Below, piece by piece: positions 15,301 through 21,680 of a stretch of DNA of 21,680 nt. Each line of letters begins with the position of its first letter. Position 1 is the first letter of the stretch. The translations under genes were made by a program, and so were the position numbers. Source of the DNA: an uncultured Collinsella sp. (GTDB taxonomy: Bacteria > Actinomycetota > Coriobacteriia > Coriobacteriales > Coriobacteriaceae); assembly GCA_900548075.1 (NCBI GenBank), contig URJD01000008.1, positions 1-21,680 of the forward strand, read 5' to 3'. The notes below the pieces were generated by a model that was not told where the DNA came from, ran no database searches, and worked only from the letters and a program-made list of their open reading frames with translations.

Positions 15301-18300
15301 GGGCAACTATGGCGGTACGGCTAGCGTCCAGTACAAAATTGAGAAGCGCCCCGTCACCTTGGTGAGCAATGGCCACACGAGGAACTACAACGGATCGCCT
15401 CTCGAGGACGACGCCGTTGTCGTAACGAGTGAGTACAACTTTGTGGATGGTGAGGTCTCTGACCTTAAGGCCAATGGCTCTATTACCGAGCCGGGCGAGG
15501 TGGTTAATAACATCACCTACACCAAGAACGCTTCCTATAAGGATTCTAACTACAAGGTCACGATCACCGAGGGCAAGCTCAAGGTGCTGCCTCGCAACCT
15601 GCTTTCGTCTGGCATGGAGATTTCCAGCCTGGTCGATGTTGTTTACAACGGTCAGGTTCAAAAACAGAACCCCGTTGTCAAGGATGGCGATAAGACGCTG
15701 GTCGAGGGTACTGACTACACGCTCTCTTATAGCAAAGATGCCACGAACGTCGGAACGGTGACGGTCACCGTTACCGGTAAGGGCAACTACACAGGCGCGG
15801 TTGAACGCACGTACAACATTACCCGCGCGCCGCTGACGGTCGTCACAGAGACCGCGACCCAGGTGTACAACGGTCACGAACTGACGGCTCCCGGCAAGCT
15901 GGAGGGTCTTGTTGCTGGCGAGACGGCCGACTTTAAGACGACTGGCAAGCAGAAGAGCGTCGGCTCGAGCTTGAACACCTATGACATCAACTGGAACGGC
16001 ACGGCAAAGAGCGGCAACTATCGTATTGCCGCGGAGAAGCTGGGTACGCTGACTGTCACCGAGTCCGAGCAGACCATTGTGGTCGCTACGACGGGTGGTC
16101 GCTTTGAGTACGATGGCTTGACGCACGTGCCGACGGTCAACGTCTACAACCTGCCCGAGGGCTACAGCGTGCGCGATGCTTCGTCCAACGCTGCGGTTAA
16201 GGATGTAAATGCTCGCAAGGATAGCGACCAGGGCATTGCGGTTACCGCCGACAACCTGGTGATTCTGAATGCTGAGGGCGAGGACGTAACGTCCAAGCTT
16301 AAGATCGAAAAGGCTGATGGCCACCTTGCGGTGACCCCGCGTACCGTGACGGTTAATACCCCGAGCGATTCCAAGGTCTACGATGGCACGGCTCTGACGG
16401 CAGAGGGCTCTATCTCCAACTTGGTCGAGGGCGAGACGGTCGACTTTAAGACGACCGGTTCTCAGACTAAAGTGGGCGAGTCTACGAACACCTATGAGCT
16501 TACGTGGAACGGCTCTGCTAAGGAATCGAACTACACCGTGAAGGAGACGCTCGGCAAGCTTGAGGTCTCTAAGCAGTCTATTGACGAGAAGGACAAGAAG
16601 GATTACAAGGGCATCAAGATTGATGACCCCGCTTCGACTATATATGACGGTTCTAAGCACCAGTGGACTCCGACGGTTACCGATGCCGATGGAAACAAGC
16701 TGACTGCCGACAAGGACTACGAGGTTGTCTATAAGCGCGACGGTGTCGTTTCCGACGACTTCAAGAACGCCGGTGCTATCACCGTGGTCATTAGCGGCAA
16801 GGGCAACTACAGCGGTACGGTTACCAAGAAGTATGAGATCACCAAGCGCGCCGTTACGTTGATGTCTGCCGATCACACCTGGACCTATGACGGCAAGGAT
16901 CATCAGGAAAAGCACGTTAGCGTGACTCGCGATGGATTTGCTGCCGGTGAGGGTGTCGACTATAGCGACTTTGCCACGGTGAAGGACGTCACGGCCGAGC
17001 CCGTCGAGAACACCTTTACCTACACCGCCAAGAAGGGCACCGATCTAGAGAAGAACTACAACGTCAAGGTTGTGAACGGCAAGCTGACGGTTACGAAGGC
17101 CGCCGTAACGGGCAACATCGTCCTTACGACCAAGGACGAGTCCAAGACCTATGACGGTCACGCCCTCGAGGCGGGCGAGGCTAAGGCCGCCTCCACCACG
17201 GGTGACGATATCAAGGTCGAGTACAGTGCCGATCATGAGACGTGGACCGAGAATCGCTCCGAGGTTGCGCTGACGAACGCGGGCAGCAAGACGGTTTACG
17301 TTCGCGCTTCGAGCGAGAAGAACTTTAGCGGCTTTGTCGAGGCGACCGAGACTCTGACGGTTGATCCCGCAACGCTGAGCATTGCCACCAGGAACGCCGA
17401 GAAGACGTATGACGGTAAGGCACTTACCGCCGATGGCTCCATGAGCGGCTTGGTTAATGGCGAAACCGCGGAGTTCAAGGTAACCGGCACCCTGACGGCT
17501 GTTGGCGAGATCGCGAACGCTTACACGCTCACCTGGAACGGTACCGCTAAGAAGTCCAACTACATCGTCAAGGAGACGGTTGGCAAGCTGAAGGTCACCG
17601 CTCGCTCCGTCGACGACACTACTTACGGCATGAGTGTCAGCAAGCCCGAGTCCGTCGAGTACGACGGCAACGCCCATAAGTGGGCGCCGACCGTCAAGGA
17701 CGGCGAGAAGACGCTCACCGAGGGCACCGACTACACGGTCGCCTACGGCAAGGACGACTTCACGAACGTCACCGGCGAGATCAAGGTGACCGTCACCGGC
17801 AAGGGCAACTACGCCGGTTCCGTCGTGCGCACCTACCAGATCACCCCCGCCCCGCTGACGGTTACGACTGAGGGCGCGTCGAAGACCTACGACGGCGAGG
17901 CGCTGATCCACGATGTCGCCACCATCAAGGGCCTCAAGAACAAGGAGACCGCGACGATCCACGCCACGGGCTCCCAGACCGAGGTCGGCGAGAGCGACAA
18001 CGGCTATGTCATCACCTGGGACGGCTCCGCCGAGGAGGGCAACTATACCATCAAGACAGGGACGATCGGCAAGCTCGTGGTGAGCGAGACGGCCGACCAG
18101 ATCACGGCCACGCCGGTAAATGTCGAGACGACCTATGACGGCAACGCCCATGGCGCCACCGTCCAGGTCAACGGCCTGCCCAAGGGTTACTCTGTCAAGA
18201 AGGCCGAGTCCAAGGCCACGGCGACCGACGTTGCCGACGGCGAGGTCAAGGCCACGGTCGACGAGCTCGTCATCGTGAACGCGCAGGGCAAGGACGTTAC

Positions 18301-20947
18301 GTCCAAGCTCAACGTCAAGCGCGGCACCGCGACGATCAAGATCAATCCCGCCCCGCTGACGGTTACGACCGACGGCGGCGAGAAGGAGTACGACGGCACG
18401 GCGCTGACCGCCAACGGCATCAAGGTCGAGGGCCTCAAGGGCAAGGACTCCGTCTCTGCCAAGACCACCGGCAGCCGCACCAAGGTCGGCTCCTCGGACA
18501 ACACCTACGAGATCAACTGGAAGGACACTAAGAAATCCAACTACAAGGTGACCGATGTCCTCGGTAAGCTCAAGGTCACGCCGTCCACCAAGGCCGTGAC
18601 GCTTACGAGCGGCTCCGCATCGCGTGCCTACAGCGGCCATGCCCTGACGAGCGATGAGATTAAGGCCGAGGGCCTGCCCGAGGGCTTTACGGTCAAGGCC
18701 AAGATGGACGGTGCTCAGACCGACGCCGGTTCTTCCAAGAACACGGTCAAGAGCTACAAGATCCTCGATGCCAAGGGCGACGACGTGACCGACATGTTCG
18801 CGAACGTCACCGTCAAGACCGGCACGCTCACGGTCAGCCAGAAGAAGATCACGGTCGAGACCGAGGGCGCCACCAAGGTTTATGACGGCCAGGAGCTCAC
18901 GAACAAGAACGGCGCCATTCACGGCCTGGTATCCGGCGAGCACGCCGATGTCGTGACCAACGGCACGCAGACCAACGTCGGCTCTAGCGACAACGGCTAC
19001 ACCATCGCCTGTGGTACCGCCAAGGAAGGCAACTACACGATTGCTTCCGATACGCTCGGCAAGCTCATCGTCACGCCCCAGTCCGTGAACCCGAACGACC
19101 CCTCGTATCACAAGCTCCAGGTGAGCAATCCCGCGGACCTGACCTATGACAGCCAGACCCATAAGTGGGCTCCCGAGGTGAAGGACTACACCGGTACCGA
19201 GCTCAAGGAGGGCGTGGACTACACGCTCGCCTACGACACCGATGACTTTATCAACGCCGGTTCTATTACGGTGACGGTTGTCGGCAAGAGCAACTACACC
19301 GGTACGGTCTCGAGGACCTACCGCATTAAGCCGGCACCGGTCTCCATCAAGACCGAGAGCGCCGCGCGCGCCTACAACGGCAAGGCCCTGACGGCGGGCG
19401 GCGCCATTACCGGCCTCGTCAACGGCGAGACGGCTGATTTCCGCGTCACCGGCAGCCAGACCAAGGCCGGTCATTCGGCGAACACCTATAAGCTCGCTTG
19501 GACCGGCACGGCCCGCGAGGCGAACTACACCGTTGACTCCATCGAGACCGGCACGCTGACGGTGACCGAGTCCGAGGACACCGTGGTGGTCACCACGACG
19601 GGCGGCACCTTTACCTATGACGGCGAGGCTCACGGCGCGACGGTTGCGGTGTCGCAGCTGCCCGAGGGCTACGCCGTTGACGGCACGCCCAGCTCGGACG
19701 CGACCGCTACGGATGCGAACGGCGATGGCGTCAAGGCCACGGTGGACCACCTGGTGATCCGCAACGCCGAGGGCGAGGACGTGACGTCCAAGCTCAACAT
19801 CAAGAAGGTTGACGGAACCATCAAGGTCCTGCCTGCCGAGCTTGCGGTTACGACCGACTCTGCAACCAAGGTATACGACGGCACGGCGCTGACTGCCGGC
19901 GCCACCGTGACCGGCCTGGTGGGCGATGAGGAGGCAACGCTTGAGGCTACCGGCAAGCAGACCCAGGTGGGCTCCTCCAGCAACGGTTACAAGCTGACGT
20001 TCGACAAGACGGCCAAGGCCAAGAACTACAAGGTTGTCTCCGAGAGCCTCGGCACGCTTACCGTGACCAAGCAGTCCATCGTTCCGTCCGAACCCGGCAC
20101 GCCGAGCGATAACTACAAGGGCGTTACGGTCGATGATCCCAAGGATGCCGTCTACGATGGTGTCGAGCACAAGTGGACGCCCGTTGTGAAGGACGCCGAA
20201 GGCAAGACGCTCGTTGAGGGTACTGACTACGTGGTCTCCTACGACACCGATGACTTTGTCGATGTCGCGACGATCACCGTGACCATCACCGGCAAGGGTA
20301 ACTACGCCGGAACGATTGCCAAGAGCTATCGCATCACCAAGGCCCCGCTGCATGTTGTGACGGGCAGCGCTACCAAGGTCTACGACGGCCAGGCGCTTAC
20401 GAGCGCAACGGTCACGATCGACGGTTTGGCTGAGCGTGATCGTATTGGCATCGCTGTCACTGGTAGCCAGACAAACGTCGGTAGTTCGCAGAACACTTAC
20501 ACCATCGACTGGATGCAGACGAGCGCGGATAACTACGAGCTGACCGATGAGCTCGGTACGCTGACGGTTGCCGCCGCGCCTGCAAGGCCGACCACCCCGA
20601 CGACGCCGGTCACCCCGACCACTCCGACGACGCCCACGGTTCCCAACCCGACGTCTAACGGCTCGGATGGTGGCTCCACCACGATGACCGCGGCGCCCAC
20701 GGGCGAGGACTCCGCGACTGGCAACGATCAGGAGCAAAAGGAAGAGAAGGTCTTCGACGCCAAGAACCCGCTGGGTAAGTTCGACGGCAAGAAGGACACC
20801 TGCTGGGTCCACTGGTACATGATCATCTGCGCAGTCGCCACTGCAGCATACGGCCTGTTTGTTGGCCTGCGTCGCGACAAGCACGGCCGTCGCCTGCAAA
20901 ACGACCTGGACAAGGTCCTTGGCAATGACGACGAGACTCAGGAATAA
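12266..20947 (+). CDS. Giant surface adhesin, repeat region and anchor (frameshifted)
   Basis: Continuation of the adhesin in the +1 frame, about 2,890 codons. The frame is open back to an ATG at 12167, but 12167-12265 encodes the MucBP-like end in the other frame; protein-like sequence begins at PSDLVSPWDGNSL just after the C-tract. A short domain with VFFGWLDKA recalls InlB-type B-repeats. From about 12508 to 20574 about 32 Ig/MBG-like modules of 75-95 residues follow, most with a YDG or YNG motif. Then a Thr/Pro-rich stalk (about 20580-20660), a Ser/Thr/Gly and charged linker, one TM helix (20813-20868) and a basic cytoplasmic tail RRDKHGRR to the end. There is no LPXTG motif, so it is held by the TM helix rather than sortase. 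Alone it lacks a signal peptide, so export needs the frame to be restored. Confidence 0.88.
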   Translation, partial: PPSDLVSPWDGNSLKYKYNYGFARGDTFNVTSAVPVAKDKVFFGWLDKARDGRPSNICHADDSITYIYSKDQTYCLDALWASLSATGENVTYDGQPHGVTVDAAINDGSTLPDKYKQQAKEHVTLGNIEYSVDGGENWTATAPTFVNAGKYSVSVRANVKVDGKETKQLTTETEVVISKREVTLKSASGEWTYNGEERTKHEMEFVNGFVEGEGATINYTGAITNVGETENTFTYELNEGTNANNYTFAEPEYGTLKVNPVSDKVTVTITGNKGTKPYNGKEQSVSGYEFKANNKLYTDGDFKFTGNATAKGTAAGTYTMGLAKENFANISKNFASVEFVVEDGQLEITGGEIDQKGVKWTLNNLQKKYDGNTYKAGTATAKDKFGNSLKVEYSVDGKKWTGDPSTITAKNYNDSKFIQLRATGDNYKDGEYAYSSEPEQLFIGKRLLTMTSAGDSKKYDGTPLLKNSQSDVAVTGDGFAEGEGATYHITGSQTEAGSSKNTFTYSLKDGTLPENYKITCEPGTLTVIANDSEVVVAIKGNSATKTYTGQPQSVEGYRVVSISNDKYSSNDFELKGSAKAERSGEGTTYMGLSENSFVNKSANFSNVTFQVTDGYITIKPKSIVPDPKDPDNKMSVKEPDDAVYNGQVQQQKPVVKDGDKTLVENADYKLSYSKDATNVGTVTVTVTGMGNYSGEAKVSYQITPAPLSITTDSDTKVYDGTPLTARGSIEGLVADETVDFKVTGSQTLAGSSKNTYELKWNGSAKKSNYEIKKEDVGSLSVTDQSINPEDSNSYKGVTVSDLKDIKYNGKDRKQEPIVKSDGVGLVKGRDYELSYGEDTVNAGAVTVTVKGIGNYSGTVTRTYEITKREVKLSSNTCSKVYDGSALTDPVVVETGKDTFVPGEVSNIRATGSITNPGTVVNAITFDKGEKFNENNYVIEYACGKLTVTPKNVAAKGMKVQTPSDTVYNGKKQEFEPVVTDGSKTLVKGVDYDLSFSDDAVNAGTVTITVAGKGNYGGTASVQYKIEKRPVTLVSNGHTRNYNGSPLEDDAVVVTSEYNFVDGEVSDLKANGSITEPGEVVNNITYTKNASYKDSNYKVTITEGKLKVLPRNLLSSGMEISSLVDVVYNGQVQKQNPVVKDGDKTLVEGTDYTLSYSKDATNVGTVTVTVTGKGNYTGAVERTYNITRAPLTVVTETATQVYNGHELTAPGKLEGLVAGETADFKTTGKQKSVGSSLNTYDINWNGTAKSGNYRIAAEKLGTLTVTESEQTIVVATTGGRFEYDGLTHVPTVNVYNLPEGYSVRDASSNAAVKDVNARKDSDQGIAVTADNLVILNAEGEDVTSKLKIEKADGHLAVTPRTVTVNTPSDSKVYDGTALTAEGSISNLVEGETVDFKTTGSQTKVGESTNTYELTWNGSAKESNYTVKETLGKLEVSKQSIDEKDKKDYKGIKIDDPASTIYDGSKHQWTPTVTDADGNKLTADKDYEVVYKRDGVVSDDFKNAGAITVVISGKGNYSGTVTKKYEITKRAVTLMSADHTWTYDGKDHQEKHVSVTRDGFAAGEGVDYSDFATVKDVTAEPVENTFTYTAKKGTDLEKNYNVKVVNGKLTVTKAAVTGNIVLTTKDESKTYDGHALEAGEAKAASTTGDDIKVEYSADHETWTENRSEVALTNAGSKTVYVRASSEKNFSGFVEATETLTVDPATLSIATRNAEKTYDGKALTADGSMSGLVNGETAEFKVTGTLTAVGEIANAYTLTWNGTAKKSNYIVKETVGKLKVTARSVDDTTYGMSVSKPESVEYDGNAHKWAPTVKDGEKTLTEGTDYTVAYGKDDFTNVTGEIKVTVTGKGNYAGSVVRTYQITPAPLTVTTEGASKTYDGEALIHDVATIKGLKNKETATIHATGSQTEVGESDNGYVITWDGSAEEGNYTIKTGTIGKLVVSETADQITATPVNVETTYDGNAHGATVQVNGLPKGYSVKKAESKATATDVADGEVKATVDELVIVNAQGKDVTSKLNVKRGTATIKINPAPLTVTTDGGEKEYDGTALTANGIKVEGLKGKDSVSAKTTGSRTKVGSSDNTYEINWKDTKKSNYKVTDVLGKLKVTPSTKAVTLTSGSASRAYSGHALTSDEIKAEGLPEGFTVKAKMDGAQTDAGSSKNTVKSYKILDAKGDDVTDMFANVTVKTGTLTVSQKKITVETEGATKVYDGQELTNKNGAIHGLVSGEHADVVTNGTQTNVGSSDNGYTIACGTAKEGNYTIASDTLGKLIVTPQSVNPNDPSYHKLQVSNPADLTYDSQTHKWAPEVKDYTGTELKEGVDYTLAYDTDDFINAGSITVTVVGKSNYTGTVSRTYRIKPAPVSIKTESAARAYNGKALTAGGAITGLVNGETADFRVTGSQTKAGHSANTYKLAWTGTAREANYTVDSIETGTLTVTESEDTVVVTTTGGTFTYDGEAHGATVAVSQLPEGYAVDGTPSSDATATDANGDGVKATVDHLVIRNAEGEDVTSKLNIKKVDGTIKVLPAELAVTTDSATKVYDGTALTAGATVTGLVGDEEATLEATGKQTQVGSSSNGYKLTFDKTAKAKNYKVVSESLGTLTVTKQSIVPSEPGTPSDNYKGVTVDDPKDAVYDGVEHKWTPVVKDAEGKTLVEGTDYVVSYDTDDFVDVATITVTITGKGNYAGTIAKSYRITKAPLHVVTGSATKVYDGQALTSATVTIDGLAERDRIGIAVTGSQTNVGSSQNTYTIDWMQTSADNYELTDELGTLTVAAAPARPTTPTTPVTPTTPTTPTVPNPTSNGSDGGSTTMTAAPTGEDSATGNDQEQKEEKVFDAKNPLGKFDGKKDTCWVHWYMIICAVATAAYGLFVGLRRDKHGRRLQNDLDKVLGNDDETQE
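12508..20574 (+). repeat. Array of about 32 Ig/MBG-like modules
   Basis: Several module types can be told apart by eye. Type A (MBG-like, VYDGTALT then VTGSQT, VGSS, NTY, SNY, LGTLTV) has its YDG at about 14414, 15863, 16376, 17404, 17884, 18386, 18877, 19369, 19871 and 20378. Type B (VYNG, then PVVKDG, KTLVEGTDY, VTVTGKGNY) occurs at about 14135, 14625, 15118, 15598, 16583, 17620, 19080 and 20085. Type C (YDGxAHGATV, LPEGY, EDVTSKL) occurs at about 16080, 18110 and 19580, with a variant at 18600. Type D (VTLxSA, GFAEGEGA, ENTFTY) occurs at about 12805, 13604 and 16850, with variants at 14868 and 15352. Other modules are at 12508-13600, 13850 and 17100. Confidence 0.9.
14192..14341 (+). repeat. 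DNA-level direct repeat with 15641-15790
   Basis: This part of one type B module aligns without gaps to 15641-15790 at an offset of exactly 1,449 nt (483 codons). I count about 21 differences in 150 positions, mostly silent third-base changes, with an identical block of 29 nt. The pair could support recombination that removes or duplicates five to six modules in frame. Confidence 0.8.
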
Positions 20948-20962
20948 AGGGAGGTTAGAGCC

Positions 20963-21472
20963 ATGAAGAAGAGCAACTATCTGGTCCTTGCCGTTTCGGC
21001 TTTGGTTTCGATCTTCCTGCTGTACCTGTGGTACTCGCTGGGATTCAACAAGATCGACAGTCCGCTCGACTTGGTGATTTCCATCGTTTGGTGGGTGCTG
21101 ATCGCCGTGTTGGTTGTTTGGATCAACAAGCTCGAGAAGACGCGCCAGCAGCGCATCAGGACGATGTATCTGGCGCCCGCGGTTCTGTACAACAGCGAGA
21201 CGGGCGTTCGTAGGCTGCAGGCGGGCGTAAACACCGTCGAGGCCATGCGCGAGATTCTGGAGGGTCTGGAGTACGGCTTCGATACCCAGGATCTTCCCAA
21301 CCGCGACGAAGTCGATTTTGCCTACGTGGTAAAGACCGACGAGTACAAGCCTGCTCAGGACAAGGACTCCGAGCCCACTTGGAAAGGCTCGGTTGTAAAG
21401 ATCGATCGCGCGGGCGAGAACACCGAGACCGCGTTTGACGGAATCCAACAGCTTTCTGCCGCCCTGGCGTAG
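20963..21472 (+). CDS. Two-TM membrane protein coupled to the adhesin
   Basis: 169 residues, no family recognised. Two TM helices (about 6-27 and 36-54) with a basic N-terminus and a basic stretch after the second helix (NKLEKTRQQRIR) place the remaining 115-residue domain in the cytoplasm. The domain has AMREILEGLEYGFDTQD (about 94-110) and a strand-rich end. The start is 15 bp after the adhesin stop, with a strong AGGGAGG 8 bases upstream, so the two genes are one transcription unit closed by the terminator at 21484-21516. The adhesin tail is also cytoplasmic, which makes a partner role in anchoring, export or signalling plausible. That is inference only. Confidence 0.85.
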   Translation: MKKSNYLVLAVSALVSIFLLYLWYSLGFNKIDSPLDLVISIVWWVLIAVLVVWINKLEKTRQQRIRTMYLAPAVLYNSETGVRRLQAGVNTVEAMREILEGLEYGFDTQDLPNRDEVDFAYVVKTDEYKPAQDKDSEPTWKGSVVKIDRAGENTETAFDGIQQLSAALA

Positions 21473-21483
21473 ATGGGGTATGG

Positions 21484-21516
21484 GGGCGAACCTGCGAGAG
21501 CGGGTTCGCCCTTTTT
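21484..21516 (+). terminator. Rho-independent terminator of the adhesin operon
   Basis: GGGCGAACC (21484-21492) pairs with GGTTCGCCC (21503-21511), with two more inner pairs including a wobble, loop CGAGAG, then five T (21512-21516). It begins 11 bp after the stop of the two-TM gene. Confidence 0.93.
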
Positions 21517-21584
21517 GTTGCCGTTAGGGTCAATAGGATGTTTGACCTGCGAGAATACGGCAGAAAAAAATTCTCAAATAATTG

Positions 21585-21614
21585 TTGACTCCCATCTTGC
21601 AACTAGGCTAATAT
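21585..21614 (+). promoter_or_regulatory. Sigma-70-type promoter of tRNA-Ile
   Basis: TTGACT (21585-21590) and TAATAT (21609-21614) with an 18-bp spacer in an AT-rich stretch. The expected transcript start is about 21621, some 8 nt before the tRNA. Confidence 0.85.
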
Positions 21615-21628
21615 ATCCCTTGCGCGAT

Positions 21629-21680
21629 GGACCTGTAGCTCAGTTGGTTAGAGCGTCCGGCTGATAACCGGGAGGTCACA
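21629..21680 (+). tRNA. tRNA-Ile (anticodon GAU), 3' part outside window
   Basis: Acceptor strand GGACCTG, then TA, a D-arm (GCTC with GAGC around AGTTGGTTA), and an anticodon arm TCCGG-CTGATAA-CCGGG with a G-T closing pair; the anticodon is GAT. AGGTC of the variable loop follows and the window ends before the T-arm. In actinobacteria tRNA-Ile often follows gyrA and is itself followed by tRNA-Ala. Confidence 0.95.

Noticed and set aside
14387..16915. 842-codon open frame on the - strand
   Set aside because: Same explanation: a shadow of the repeat region, with no ribosome-binding site or family resemblance.
12508..20574. CRISPR-like or satellite repeat array
   Set aside because: The repeats are coding modules of 75-95 residues in one frame, with no short identical repeats and unique spacers.
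20745..20947. LPXTG-type sortase signal at the adhesin end
   Set aside because: No LPXTG or close variant precedes the TM helix; the tail after the helix is about 26 residues, far longer than a sortase signal.
17045..21448. 1,467-codon open frame on the - strand opposite the adhesin repeats
   Set aside because: It mirrors the repeats and codon bias of the + strand gene, runs through the stop, the spacer and much of the next + strand gene, and has only low-complexity Gly/Arg/Leu/Val-rich sequence with no recognisable domain.
4649..21628. Mobile element or prophage bringing in the surface genes
   Set aside because: No transposase, integrase, terminal inverted repeats or tRNA-end duplication is visible in the window; the missing tRNA 3' end cannot be checked.
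21473..21664. 63-codon + strand frame after the two-TM gene
   Set aside because: It spans a terminator, a promoter and half of a tRNA, and has no ribosome-binding site.

Overview
The window looks like chromosome from a Coriobacteriia-type actinobacterium, most likely Collinsella or a close relative. The reasons are the moderately high GC, the gyrB-gyrA pair without the Gram-negative GyrB insertion, the monoderm-style surface genes, and a giant secreted protein built from YDG-type Ig-like/MBG modules such as gut Coriobacteriia carry. The genus is an inference from general resemblance; no search was possible.

Layout. (1) 1-4648, + strand: gyrB (5' end outside the window) and gyrA, an operon closed by a strong terminator. 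(2) 4738-9725, - strand: a compact seven-gene cluster. In transcription order it holds a secreted transglutaminase-like lipoprotein, a GspF/PilC-like platform protein, four small single-pass membrane proteins that resemble divergent pilin or pseudopilin components, and a PilT-type ATPase. Its terminator lies back to back with the gyrA terminator. (3) 9726-10050: a 325-bp divergent intergenic region with three 38-nt-spaced direct repeats, a possible 44-codon leaderless leader ORF and a palindrome. (4) 10051-20947, + strand: a giant surface adhesin of about 3,630 residues, split in two by a frameshift at a six-C tract (12266-12271). It has a signal peptide, Ig-like and MucBP-like domains, about 32 repeat modules, a Thr/Pro stalk and a C-terminal membrane anchor with a cytoplasmic tail. 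(5) 20963-21472: a two-TM protein coupled to the adhesin, then a terminator. (6) 21585-21680: a promoter and the 5' part of tRNA-Ile(GAU).

How it fits together. The ends are housekeeping DNA near the replication origin. gyrB-gyrA followed by tRNA-Ile is an old actinobacterial arrangement, and here about 17 kb of cell-surface genes sit between gyrA and the tRNA. The two surface systems are divergent and share one regulatory region: a minimal type IV pilus-like machine with only a retraction-type ATPase and no recognisable PilB, secretin or prepilin peptidase in the window, and a very long adhesin anchored without an LPXTG motif. The least described parts are the pilus-like cluster, the adhesin plus two-TM partner cassette, and the C-tract that could switch the adhesin on and off.
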